A stretch of 64,000 nt of DNA from BOG-908 sp964242595. Lineage in GTDB: Bacteria; Pseudomonadota; Alphaproteobacteria; Acetobacterales; Acetobacteraceae. The notes under the pieces are model-generated. The model saw only the letters and a program-made list of their open reading frames with translations. It did not search any database and had not been told where the DNA came from. Of the stretch, positions 12,086 through 22,454 are shown one piece after another. The translations under genes and the position numbers were made by a program. Numbering within the stretch: the first letter of the stretch is position 1; the number at the start of each line of letters is the position of its first letter. The DNA lies in the NCBI GenBank assembly GCA_964242595.1, contig CAXTBC010000004.1:1-64000 (forward strand), given 5' to 3'.

Positions 12086-12496
12086 TCAGCCCGCCAACAT
12101 GTTGCGGTCAGCTGAGAACCTTGTTCCCAATGGGGTTTTCGTCCACTGGATCAGCTCGTCCATGTCAGCTGGTGAGTAATTCTTTGCAATAAGTCGGACA
12201 TACCCATCCACCTTCCAATCGTGGAGAGACACGAACTCAGGTGAAACTAACTTTATAAGCTTGTCGACGGTCGCCGCATCCGGTTTGCCGCCTCGCTTGG
12301 CTATAGCACAATTTCGTACGACAGCTGCGTCATAGAGATTGATGAGGTCATCTCCCCGTGTAGCGTCAAAGAGTGCGCGCGCCAGGCGAAGACGTTCCGA
12401 ATCAGAAGACGGCGAGGGAACCGCGGCTCGAGCATCGGGAAACAAAGCCGCCAGAGCGATAAGATAGATATACGCGCGTGAGTGCAGCACAATCAC
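12086..12496 (-). CDS. Small exported DUF2059-like protein
   Basis: A GTG start at 12496 overlaps the gltD stop as GTGA; another GTG at 12490 is preceded by GCGGAG. Either gives about 135 residues. The product begins with a hydrophobic, signal-like segment (YIYLIALAALFPDARA) and ends with YSPADMDELIQWTKTPLGTR, resembling the DUF2059 C-terminal motif (acidic residues, then FY-SP-G). DUF2059 proteins are mostly periplasmic and of unknown role. The gene lies between gltD and gltB and is visibly less GC-rich than both, so it may have been inserted later. Its family call is moderate. Confidence 0.6.
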   Translation of the reverse strand: MIVLHSRAYIYLIALAALFPDARAAVPSPSSDSERLRLARALFDATRGDDLINLYDAAVVRNCAIAKRGGKPDAATVDKLIKLVSPEFVSLHDWKVDGYVRLIAKNYSPADMDELIQWTKTPLGTRFSADRNMLAG

Positions 12497-13935
12497 TCCG
12501 CTGCAACCGCCAAAGCCGCCCGTGCCGTCGGCTGCAGATACGCGTGTATCCGCGCCGCCGCGTCGCGCCCGTCGCGGATCGCCCACACCACCAGGCTCGC
12601 GCCGCGCACGATGTCGCCCGCCGCGAACACCCCGGGCAGACTCGTCTGGAACGACGTGTAGTTCACCTTCAGCGTCCCCCAGCGCGTGATTTCCAGCCCG
12701 TCCGCCGCCCACAGCGCCGGCAAGTCCTCAGGGTCAAACCCCAGCGCCTTGATCACCAGGTCCGCCTGCAGGTTGAAGTGGCTGCCGTCCACCACTTCGA
12801 CCGACTGCCGCCCGCTCGCGTCCGGCAGGCCGAGCCGCATGTGCACGGCGCGCACCGCGTTCACGTGGTTGTCGCCCAGGAAGGCTTCCGGCGCGCTCAG
12901 CCAGACGAAGCGCACGCCCTCTTCCTCGGCATTACCCACCTCGCGCAGGCTGCCGGGCATGTTGGCCTTGTCGCGGCGGTAGAGGCAGCTCACCGAGGCG
13001 GCGCCCTGGCGGATGGAGGTGCGCACGCAGTCCATCGCCGTGTCGCCGCCGCCGATGACCACCACGTGCTTGCCGGCGGCGTCCAACGTGCCGTTGTCGA
13101 ACTCGGGCACCGCATCGCCCATGCCCTTGCGGTTGGATGCGATGAGGAAGTCCAGCGACGGCACGATGCCGGGCAGGCCGCTGCCGGGGCCGGCAATGTC
13201 GCGCGGCTGATAGACGCCGGTGGCCAGCAGCACCGCGTCATGCCGGGCCCGCAGCTGGGCGAAGCTCACGTCCCGGCCCACTTCGGTGTTGAGGTGGAAG
13301 GCGATGCCGCCCTGCTCCAGCAGGCGCCAGCGCCGCGTCACGATCTCCTTGTCCAGCTTGAAGCCGGGGATGCCGTACATCATCAGCCCGCCCACGCGGT
13401 CGTGCCGGTCGTAGACGTGCACCTGGTAGCCGCGCCGCCGCAGCTCCTCGGCCGCCGCCAAACCGCCGGGTCCCGCACCCACAACCCCTACCGACTGCGC
13501 CAGCTCGGTGCGCGGCAGCACCGGCTTGACCCAGCCCTGGGTGAAGGCGTGGTCGGTGACGAACTTCTCCACCGCGCCGATCGTGACGCTCTCGAAGCCG
13601 CGCTCAATGACGCAGTTGCCCTCGCACAGCCGGTCCTGCGGGCAGATGCGGCCGCAGATCTCGGGGAAGTTGTTGGTGGCCGCGCTCACCTCATAGGCCT
13701 CGTCCAGCCGTCCCTCGGCGGTCAGCTTCAGCCAATCCGGGATGTTGTTGTTGAGCGGGCAGTGGATGGAGCAGAACGGCACGCCGCACTGGCTGCAGCG
13801 GCTGGACTGGGCCTTCGCCTGCGGGATGACGAAGTCCTCGTAGATCTCGCTGAAATCCTCGCGACGTTGTTCCACGGCGCGCTTGTCCGGCTGATGCTGG
13901 GGGAGCTGTGTGAAGCGCAGCATGCGGTCGGCCAT
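12493..13935 (-). CDS. gltD: Glutamate synthase (NADPH) small subunit
   Basis: GltD oxidises NADPH and delivers electrons through FAD and Fe-S clusters to GltB. The 480-residue protein has the N-terminal cluster cysteines C47, C50, C55 and C59 in RCSQCGVPFCSIHCP. Then come a FAD dinucleotide motif VGAGPGGLAAAEEL (about residue 157) and an NADPH motif VVIGGGDTAMDC (about residue 290). Length and order match the family. It is the first gene of the gltD-small gene-gltB set, and its TGA stop overlaps the GTG start of the next gene. An AT-rich repeat lies just upstream of its ATG. Confidence 0.96.
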   Translation of the reverse strand: MADRMLRFTQLPQHQPDKRAVEQRREDFSEIYEDFVIPQAKAQSSRCSQCGVPFCSIHCPLNNNIPDWLKLTAEGRLDEAYEVSAATNNFPEICGRICPQDRLCEGNCVIERGFESVTIGAVEKFVTDHAFTQGWVKPVLPRTELAQSVGVVGAGPGGLAAAEELRRRGYQVHVYDRHDRVGGLMMYGIPGFKLDKEIVTRRWRLLEQGGIAFHLNTEVGRDVSFAQLRARHDAVLLATGVYQPRDIAGPGSGLPGIVPSLDFLIASNRKGMGDAVPEFDNGTLDAAGKHVVVIGGGDTAMDCVRTSIRQGAASVSCLYRRDKANMPGSLREVGNAEEEGVRFVWLSAPEAFLGDNHVNAVRAVHMRLGLPDASGRQSVEVVDGSHFNLQADLVIKALGFDPEDLPALWAADGLEITRWGTLKVNYTSFQTSLPGVFAAGDIVRGASLVVWAIRDGRDAAARIHAYLQPTARAALAVAAE

Positions 13936-13953
13936 GGCGAGTGCCCCAAGGGA

Positions 13954-14082
13954 GGAAGGAAGGCCTTCTTTTTCGAGAAAAGAAGCAAAAAGCTTTTGTC
14001 GGTGCTGTCGCGGAACTCTCCGCCAGCGCGCGCCAAAGGGACAAAAGTCTTTTGGTTCTTTTCTTGAAAAGAACTGCTTGCC
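13954..14082. repeat. AT-rich bipartite hairpin element
   Basis: The left arm (13954-14001) contains GGCCTTCTTTTTCGAGAAAAG and GCAAAAAGCTTTTGTC. The right arm (14040-14082) contains ACAAAAGTCTTTTGGTTC and a TTCTTGAAAAGAAC hairpin. The spacer begins GGTGCTGTCGCGG, shared with the copies near 28.3 and 41.75 kb. It lies between the gltD start and the end of the next minus-strand gene. Confidence 0.85.
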
Positions 14083-14224
14083 TTGCGTTCCCTGGCCCTC
14101 GAAGCAGCATTACGCATGACCACGCAGAGAAGCGAGCCATATTCCGACGATAGGTCAGGTAAACTGACCTAAAACAAGCTCGTGTAGGCTGTACTCAGGT
14201 CAGCGTCGCTTCAGACGCATGAGA

Positions 14225-15175
14225 TTAGGGCCGTTCCGGGCTCATCGGCTGGCCGGCACGCAGGCCGCCCTTGCGGAAACGGGCTAGGTAGGCTGGCACC
14301 ACCAGCTCGATCGGCGTCGCCTGCACGCCCAGGCCGGCTAGGTCGGGCATGGCGGGGTCGGCCACGTTGTCGCGCTGCAGCAGCAGGAGCTGGTCGGGCG
14401 TCAGGCCGCTGAACGGGATTCGGGCGAGCAGGCTGGCGCCGGCGTTCGGGATCGTGACGAGCGGGCGGTGGCGACCAATCTGGGCGAGGATCCAGCCGAG
14501 GATCTCGCGGAACGTCATGACCCTGGGGCCGCCGAGTTCGTAGGTCTTGCCCCAGGCGTCCGGCTGGCTGACCGCGCCCATCACCGCATCGGCCACGTCG
14601 CCCACGAACACCGGCTGGAAGCGGCTGGCGCCGGCGATGACTGGCATAACGGGGCTCATGGTCGCCAGGGTGGCGAACCGGTTGAAGAACTGGTCCTCCT
14701 GCCCGAACACCAGCGAGGGGCGCAGGATGGTGGCGGCGGGAAAGTGCTCACGGACCAGCGCCTCGCCTTCCGCCTTGGTGCGGCCGTAGGCGGACGGGCT
14801 GTTCGGGTCCGCGCCGATGGCGGAAATCTGCACCAGGTGCTTCACCCCGGCGGCGGTCGACAGGCGCGCCACGCGGCCGGCGCCTTCGGCCTGCATGGCA
14901 CGGAAGTCGCCGGCTTTGCGTTCGGCCAGCACGCCCACCAGGTTGACCACGATGTCCGCCCCCTCCACGGCGCGGGCGACCGTCGCGTCGTCGGTGATGT
15001 TGGCGTAGAGGGGCACCACCTGGCCGACGCGGCCCATGGGGCGGAGCGACATGGCGGTCTCCGGGTCCCGCACGGCAACCCGGACGACGTGGCTGGCGGC
15101 GGCGAGGCGTTTGACGACGTAGCGGCCCAGGAAACCGGACCCGCCTATGACGGTGGCGATGCTGCGTGATTCCAT
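14225..15175 (-). CDS. NDUFA9-like NAD(P)-binding protein (complex I-associated SDR type)
   Basis: The 316-residue protein is an atypical extended short-chain dehydrogenase/reductase. Its N-terminal nucleotide-binding motif is VIGGSGFLGRYVVKRL (about residues 9-24), with NLVGVLAE in the central sheet and QISAIGADPNSPSAYGRTKA in the active-site region. This pattern is that of the complex I NDUFA9 subunit family, common as a stand-alone gene in alphaproteobacteria. In bacteria its role is inferred (quinone- or respiration-linked, or a general epimerase) and not shown by neighbours. ATG at 15175; AT-rich repeats lie on both sides. Confidence 0.85.
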   Translation of the reverse strand: MESRSIATVIGGSGFLGRYVVKRLAAASHVVRVAVRDPETAMSLRPMGRVGQVVPLYANITDDATVARAVEGADIVVNLVGVLAERKAGDFRAMQAEGAGRVARLSTAAGVKHLVQISAIGADPNSPSAYGRTKAEGEALVREHFPAATILRPSLVFGQEDQFFNRFATLATMSPVMPVIAGASRFQPVFVGDVADAVMGAVSQPDAWGKTYELGGPRVMTFREILGWILAQIGRHRPLVTIPNAGASLLARIPFSGLTPDQLLLLQRDNVADPAMPDLAGLGVQATPIELVVPAYLARFRKGGLRAGQPMSPERP

Positions 15176-15192
15176 GGGTTGGGCTCCTGAAG

Positions 15193-15330
15193 GAAGGCAA
15201 GGCCTTCTTTTCTGAAGAAAAGAAGCAAAAGACTTTTGACTCCGCTGTCGCGTGCTGGCCCCGCATCACCCCACCCGACAGGGCGCAAAAGTTTTTTGGT
15301 TCTTTTTTTCAAAAAAGAACTGCCTGCTTA
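15193..15330. repeat. AT-rich bipartite hairpin element
   Basis: The left arm (15193-15240) has AAGGCCTTCTTTTCTGAAG; the right arm (15287-15330) has GCAAAAGTTTTTTGGTTC and then TTTTTCAAAAAAGAACTG. The spacer contains CACCCGACAGG, also seen in the 1.7, 26.4 and 55.2 kb copies. It separates divergently transcribed genes here, so it cannot serve as terminator for either; promoters must lie in or beside it. Confidence 0.85.
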
Positions 15331-15363
15331 CCTAGGTTCCAACGCCCGCGCTATAAGCCACCG

Positions 15364-15819
15364 ATGACCCTCCGCGACCGTTTTACCGACGAGATGAAAG
15401 CCTCCATGCGCGCCGGCGACGCGCCGCGCACGTCCACCATCCGCATGATGATGGCCAAGCTGAAGGACACCGACATCGCGGCGCGTCCCCGCGGCGGCGA
15501 CCCGGTGAGCGACGACGAGATTACCGCCATGCTGCGCGGCATGGTCAAGCAGCGGCGGGAAGCGGCCGAACTCTACACGCAGGGAAAGCGCCCTGAGCTG
15601 GCGGCCAAGGAGGAGGCGGAGATCGGCGTGATCGAGGCGTTCCTGCCGCAGCAGATGGACGAGGCGGCACTGGCCGCCGCCGTGGACGCGGCGGTGGCGC
15701 AGACAGGGGCCACCACCGCCAAGGAGATGGGCAAGGTGATGGCGGCTCTGAAGGCAGCCCACGGCGCCGCGCTCGACATGGGCCGGGTAGGTCCGCTGGT
15801 GAAGGCGCGCCTGTCCTGA
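15364..15819 (+). CDS. yqeY: GatB/YqeY domain-containing protein
   Basis: A 151-residue YqeY protein, related to the C-terminal tRNA-binding tail of GatB. It shows LRDRFTDEMKASMRAGD at the N-terminus, the central MVKQRREAAELYTQGKRPEL helix and IEAFLPQQM before the C-terminal small domain. In many bacteria yqeY sits with dnaG and rpoD, as here, but its exact role in tRNA amidation or elsewhere is unsettled. Its TGA stop at 15817-15819 overlaps the probable start of dnaG. Confidence 0.93.
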   Translation: MTLRDRFTDEMKASMRAGDAPRTSTIRMMMAKLKDTDIAARPRGGDPVSDDEITAMLRGMVKQRREAAELYTQGKRPELAAKEEAEIGVIEAFLPQQMDEAALAAAVDAAVAQTGATTAKEMGKVMAALKAAHGAALDMGRVGPLVKARLS

Positions 15820-17633
15820 AGCTGCCGGATTCCTTTCTCGAGGAGTTGCGGGCGCGCACCCCGCTGGCCGCCCTGGTGAGCCGGCGCGTGAAGCTGTCCC
15901 GCTCGGGGCGGCAGATGAAGGGGTGCTGCCCCTTCCACGGGGAGAAGACCCCCAGCTTCTACGTCTATGAGGACGGCTACCACTGCTTCGGCTGCGGCGC
16001 GCATGGGGACGCGATCAGCTTCGTCATGCAGACGTCCGGCGCCGGCTTTATGGAGACGGTGCAGAGCCTGGCCGGCGAGGCGGGGCTGGAGGTGCCGAAG
16101 GCCAGCCCGGCCGCTGCGGCGGCCGAACGGGCGCGGCTGGACTTGCACGGCGTGCTCGATGCGGCACAGGCGTACTACGCGCGCGCGCTATGGGCGCCTG
16201 GCGGGGCGGCGGCGCTGGCCTACCTGCGGGGTCGCGGGCTGACGGACGAGACGATCGGGCGGTTCGGCCTGGGTTGGGCCGGCGAAGGGCGCGGCGCGCT
16301 GGCCGCGGCGCTGGCGGGCGGCGGCGTCACGCCGGCCCAGCTGCTGGAGGCCGGGCTGCTGCGCGCGGACGAGGACGGGGCCATACGCGGCGAACTGTTC
16401 TTCAACCGGGTGATCTTCCCGATCCGCGACCGGACCGGGCGGATGATCAGCTTCGGCGGCCGCACGCTAGGGGATGGGCAGCCGAAATACGTCAACGGCC
16501 CGGAGACGCCGTTGTTTTCCAAACGGCGGACGCTGTACGGGCTGGACCTGGCGCGCGAGGCGGCGCGGCGGGGACAGCCCGTGGTGGCCGTGGAGGGCTA
16601 CATGGACGTGATCGCCCTGCACCAGGCCGGGTTCGGCGCGGCGGTGGCGCCGCTGGGCACGGCGTTGACGGCCGAGCAGATTGAGGAGCTGTGGCGTCTC
16701 TCGCCGGCGCCGGTGCTGTGCTTCGACGGCGACGCGGCGGGCGGGCGGGCGGCGGCGCGGGCGGCGCAGACCGCGCTGCCGGCCCTGGCACCGGACCGCA
16801 CGATCGCGCTGGCGACGCTGCCTGAGGGCGAGGATCCGGACACGCTGGTGCGGCGGCGCGGTCCCGCGGCGTTCACGGCCGTGCTGGAGGCGGCACGGCC
16901 GTTGAACGAGGCGTTGTTCGACCTGTTGCGCGGCGCTGGCGGGTTCACCACGCCAGAGCAGCGCAGCGCGTTCCGGGCGCGGCTGGAAGGTGCTGCGGCC
17001 GCGATCAAGGAACGCGGCCTGGCCAGCGAGTACAGGCGGGCGTTGCTGGACCGCTACTTCGCCTCTACGCGGCGGGGCGCGCCGAAGCCGGCGGCGCGAG
17101 CCGCCCGGCCGGAGCTGGTGGCGGATGCAGCCGATACGAGCCGGGCGCTGAAGCTGACGGCCATCCTGCTGCACCACCCGGCGCTGGCGCACGATCTGGA
17201 AGAGGCATACGGCTCGTTGCCGCTGCCGGCGCGGCTGCAGCCGTTGCGCGATGGCATGCTGGACTACTTCGCGCAGGATTTTAGCGACGTGCGTCCGCTT
17301 GACTCGGCGGGACTGGCCGACCACCTGCAATCGCTTGGATTATCGGCTGACTTGGCGCTGGCGCTGGAGGAGACACCATCCTGCGGCCGACCGGATGCCC
17401 AGCCGGCCGAAGCCGAGGCGGGTTGGTGGCACTTCTATGGTCTCATGCACCGGGACGGGCTGCACAAGGCCGTCGAGGATGCCCGCCATGCCTTCCTGGC
17501 CAGCCCGGACGACCCTGCATGCCTTGGCCGCTTCAACGCGCTTTGCCTGGCTGCGTTCCGCTTGCGGCGTGGCGAGCAGTCGGGCGGTGCGGACGCCGAC
17601 GCCGACGAGGTGGCCTACGCCTACGACGACTGA
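15816..17633 (+). CDS. dnaG: DNA primase
   Basis: DnaG makes the RNA primers for replication. The CHC2 zinc domain is at the N-terminus (GCCPFHGEKTPSFYV and YHCFGCGAHGD). Next is the TOPRIM catalytic domain with VVAVEGYMDVIALHQAG (the conserved Glu) and LCFDGDAAGGRAA (the DGD metal ligands), and then the C-terminal helicase-binding region. The start is unusual. The first TTG (15846) would remove the conserved N-terminal helix. The CTG at 15816, overlapping the yqeY stop as CTGA, gives MKLPDSFLEELRARTPL, the expected family N-terminus, in a 605-residue protein. No ATG, GTG or TTG occurs between. Confidence 0.94.
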   Translation: MKLPDSFLEELRARTPLAALVSRRVKLSRSGRQMKGCCPFHGEKTPSFYVYEDGYHCFGCGAHGDAISFVMQTSGAGFMETVQSLAGEAGLEVPKASPAAAAAERARLDLHGVLDAAQAYYARALWAPGGAAALAYLRGRGLTDETIGRFGLGWAGEGRGALAAALAGGGVTPAQLLEAGLLRADEDGAIRGELFFNRVIFPIRDRTGRMISFGGRTLGDGQPKYVNGPETPLFSKRRTLYGLDLAREAARRGQPVVAVEGYMDVIALHQAGFGAAVAPLGTALTAEQIEELWRLSPAPVLCFDGDAAGGRAAARAAQTALPALAPDRTIALATLPEGEDPDTLVRRRGPAAFTAVLEAARPLNEALFDLLRGAGGFTTPEQRSAFRARLEGAAAAIKERGLASEYRRALLDRYFASTRRGAPKPAARAARPELVADAADTSRALKLTAILLHHPALAHDLEEAYGSLPLPARLQPLRDGMLDYFAQDFSDVRPLDSAGLADHLQSLGLSADLALALEETPSCGRPDAQPAEAEAGWWHFYGLMHRDGLHKAVEDARHAFLASPDDPACLGRFNALCLAAFRLRRGEQSGGADADADEVAYAYDD

Positions 17634-17661
17634 AGACTGACTGAACCGGAGATTGTTGCTG

Positions 17662-19650
<1,989 letters not shown>

Positions 19651-19660
19651 GAAGAAAGCT

Positions 19661-19818
19661 TGGGGCTCTGCCCCAAACCCCGCTGGGGCCTTGAGGCCCC
19701 AGACCCCCATCTGTTTAGGATTGCTAACAAACAGGTTCTAAGGACTTGTCCTTAGCGGGCCGGCGCCGCAGGCGCCATTGGTTCGAGCCTGCGGCGCCGG
19801 GGGGCAGAACCCCTGACC
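19661..19818 (+). repeat. GC-rich palindromic element with internal insertion
   Basis: The copy runs from TGGGGCTCTGCCCCAAACC to GGGGCAGAACCCCTGACC. Its right half carries an extra inverted pair, GCCGGCGCCGCAGGCGCC and GCCTGCGGCGCCGG, which other copies lack. It fills the space between convergent rpoD and the S53 peptidase gene. Confidence 0.85.
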
Positions 19819-21504
19819 TTACTTGCTCAATGCCGCCACGAACTGGTTAACGATAAACGTCCCCAGCCCCGTCGTCAGGTCGTACCCAGGCGTGGCCGAG
19901 TAGAGGCCGTTGTTGCCGACGACGATGTCGTGGAATCCGCCGTCCGGGTAACTGCCCAGGACGCCGCCGGTGCCGCCTGTCCCGTTATACAGGCTGTAGA
20001 TGCGCGGGCTGGCGAAGCCGAGCTTTGGGTTGGCCGATACGGCCCGCGCCCACACGCCCAGCGACAGCGGCGAGGACAGGCTGGTGCCGCCAACCGTCTC
20101 GGGCGCGCCGTTGACGTAGACGGTGGCGCCGGAGTTCGGGTCCGCATCCATGGCCACGTCCGGTACGCCGCGCAGGCCGGACGTGGCCAGCACGGCGACG
20201 GCGGCCTCCTGCCAGGCGGGGCTGGTCTCGAACTGGGAGAGTCCGCCGCCGCCGGTGTTCCAGGTGATCTCGCTGTTGTAGCTGCCGTCCGCGTTGGTGA
20301 GCAGCGTGGTGCCGCCGACGCCGACGACGTAGGGGCTGGCGGCAGGGTAGTTGACGAAAGGGGCGCCAGCCGGAACGCCGTTCACGCCGGCTGGACCGAT
20401 CGGGCAGAAGGAACCGGTGTCGCCGGCGGACGCGAAGAAGGTCTGCCCCTGAGAGGCGGCCTCGAGGAAGATCATGTCGTCAATGGCCATGGAGCCGTCG
20501 ACGTAGGGGAATATTTCGCACTCGCCGAGCGAGGCGCTGGCGGCCTTGGCCACGTCCTGGCTGGCCCAACGGGAGAACTCGAGCGCCAAGTCGGAATCCG
20601 ACAGCGACGTGGTGTCGTAGACGTAGAGGCGGTGGAGGCCCTGCGCCATGCCGGAGGAGTACTGGGTGTCCAGGTCCCACTCGTCGGCACCCGAGACGTC
20701 CGTGCTGGCGACGCCGACGGGCACGATGGTGAGCGGGACCTTCGGCAGGCCGAAGGCGGCCTCTTCGGTGCGCAGGTCGGTCACCACGCCGGTAAGGTCG
20801 CCTTCGGCCATGATGGCGATGGAGGCCTTGGTGGCCGGGGCCACCGTGTTGGCGTTGTAGACCACCTGGAACTGCTTGGGGTTGTAGCTGACTAGGTATT
20901 GCGGGGCAGAGGGCAGCGCCAGGGGCGAGACCATGTGGCCCACGGTGTTCAAGCCGAGCACGGCGGAGACCACGTTGCCGAGCGCGGCGGGTACCTGCGC
21001 CGGCGCCGTGTTGATGAACAGGGTATTGCTGCCGATGACGACCTGTTCCAGCGCCGTGTTGAAGGCCAGTTCGGCCTTGGCGGCCGTGCCCTTCGCGCTG
21101 ATTAGCAGCCCGTTCTGCTCCACGACGATGTTGGTGAAGCCGGCACCCCTGAGGTAGCTAACGACAGAGTCGGCCTGCGCCTCGGACGGGGTGAACAGCT
21201 GCATGAACTGCGCGGGGGTGAGGAAACGGCCGTAAGCGGGGCTGGACGGGTCCGCTTGCGCCCGCACCAGGCTTTGCAGCGCGGCCAGGTTCTGCACCTT
21301 CATGCCGAGACGGACGGTAATCACCTGTGCGCTGGGCACTCTGCCCAGGTCGGCGGCACCAAGAAGGCTGCTGACGGTCAGCGCACGCGTCGCCGTAGGC
21401 ACCCAGGCAGTCGTCTGCGCGCTGGCCCGAGGTGACACGCCGAACCCTGCAATCACGAGAGCCAGGAGGGACGGCGCGGCGAGAAGCTTGGTCTTCTGGC
21501 TCAT
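19819..21504 (-). CDS. Secreted S53 (sedolisin-type) serine peptidase
   Basis: A 561-residue preproenzyme, active extracellularly and typically at acid pH. Residues 1-29 form a signal peptide (LLALVIAGFGVSPRASA). An activation propeptide follows to about residue 200 (SSPAYGRFLTPAQFMQLFTP is its family motif). The catalytic triad matches sedolisins: E275 and D279 in DEWDLDTQ and S475 in VGGTSLSSPL; the oxyanion aspartate is D362 in ASAGDTG. The C-terminal calcium site is visible as FHDIVVGNNG and PGYDLTTGLG. All key residues are present. It is monocistronic and divergent from the GNAT gene. Confidence 0.94.
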   Translation of the reverse strand: MSQKTKLLAAPSLLALVIAGFGVSPRASAQTTAWVPTATRALTVSSLLGAADLGRVPSAQVITVRLGMKVQNLAALQSLVRAQADPSSPAYGRFLTPAQFMQLFTPSEAQADSVVSYLRGAGFTNIVVEQNGLLISAKGTAAKAELAFNTALEQVVIGSNTLFINTAPAQVPAALGNVVSAVLGLNTVGHMVSPLALPSAPQYLVSYNPKQFQVVYNANTVAPATKASIAIMAEGDLTGVVTDLRTEEAAFGLPKVPLTIVPVGVASTDVSGADEWDLDTQYSSGMAQGLHRLYVYDTTSLSDSDLALEFSRWASQDVAKAASASLGECEIFPYVDGSMAIDDMIFLEAASQGQTFFASAGDTGSFCPIGPAGVNGVPAGAPFVNYPAASPYVVGVGGTTLLTNADGSYNSEITWNTGGGGLSQFETSPAWQEAAVAVLATSGLRGVPDVAMDADPNSGATVYVNGAPETVGGTSLSSPLSLGVWARAVSANPKLGFASPRIYSLYNGTGGTGGVLGSYPDGGFHDIVVGNNGLYSATPGYDLTTGLGTFIVNQFVAALSK

Positions 21505-21685
21505 GGCGTGTGAGTTCTCCGTTCGTGCATGGGTGGTATTCCCGAAGCCAAATCGGCCAGCAGTCTAACCCGGATGCAGCACTCACGCCCATGTGACCGC
21601 ATACTTTGGTGCGGCTAGTGAGGTTTCGTATCTGGACGCAGTGTGTGAGTAACCCCAGAGTAAATCGGGCAGGGGTAAAGCTCGA

Positions 21686-22282
21686 TTGAAAGTTCCGGAG
21701 ACCAGTTTCTGGGCGACACGACCGTCCCAGGAGACCACACGCATTGCCGTGCTGGTGACGTTCCTGCGCCAGGAGCAGCGGCCGGCGCCGTTGCCGGTCG
21801 AGCTGCCTGAACACAGCAGCATCGCGCGGGTGCAGTCGTTGACCGTGGAGTTCTATCGTTATCTTTACGATACGGTAGGTGCTTCGTATTGCTGGTGGCT
21901 GCGGCGCGCCATGCCGCAGGCGCAACTGGCGGCGCTGATCGCCTCGCCCGGCGTCTCCATCCACGTGCTCTACGAAGGCAACGCGCCGGCAGGGTTCTTC
22001 GAGCTGGACGCGCGCACGGGACACACGGTGAACCTGAGCTATTTCGGGCTGCTGCCGCATGCGATCGGCGGCGGCCTGGGCACGATGCTGCTGCGGGCGG
22101 CGATGGCGGCCGCGTGGGCGCACAACCCGCGGGCGCTGACGGTGAACACCTGCACGGCGGACCACCCGCGGGCGCTGCCGAACTACCTGCGCGCGGGCTT
22201 CGTGCCGGTGCGCACGGCGCGCGAGATCTGGGACGTGCCGACGCGGCTGGGGCTCGCGATTCCGGAGCGCCTGCGCGTCTAG
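21686..22282 (+). CDS. GNAT family N-acetyltransferase
   Basis: A 198-residue protein with the acetyl-CoA-binding motif A in SYFGLLPHAIGGGLGTMLL (about residues 112-130) and the following VNTCTADHPRALPNYLRAGF, where the Asn and Tyr positions are typical of the fold. The substrate is unknown. The start is a TTG at 21686 with AGGGG about ten bases upstream; an internal GTG would also fit, so the first 20-25 residues are uncertain. No functional link to the divergent peptidase is evident. Confidence 0.85.
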   Translation: MKVPETSFWATRPSQETTRIAVLVTFLRQEQRPAPLPVELPEHSSIARVQSLTVEFYRYLYDTVGASYCWWLRRAMPQAQLAALIASPGVSIHVLYEGNAPAGFFELDARTGHTVNLSYFGLLPHAIGGGLGTMLLRAAMAAAWAHNPRALTVNTCTADHPRALPNYLRAGFVPVRTAREIWDVPTRLGLAIPERLRV

Positions 22283-22319
22283 GGCGTCACCCCGCGCGCT
22301 TATCCGGTAGCGAAGGCAG

Positions 22320-22362
22320 GCAAGGCAGGCAGTTCTTTTTTTCAAAAAAGAAGGCCTTTCTG
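22320..22362. repeat. AT-rich hairpin repeat, single arm
   Basis: The sequence GCAGTTCTTTTTTTCAAAAA and the following AGAAGGCC forms one hairpin arm without a recognisable partner. It lies 40 bp after the GNAT stop codon and 90 bp before aroA, in a position suitable for a terminator. Confidence 0.75.
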
Positions 22363-22454
22363 TGCTTTGCGGGCAGATTGGTCAGCGGCATTTCAAGCTC
22401 TGACGAAAACGCGCCTTGCTTGCTGCCTTGCCCCCCCGATGCTACCGCCCAGCC

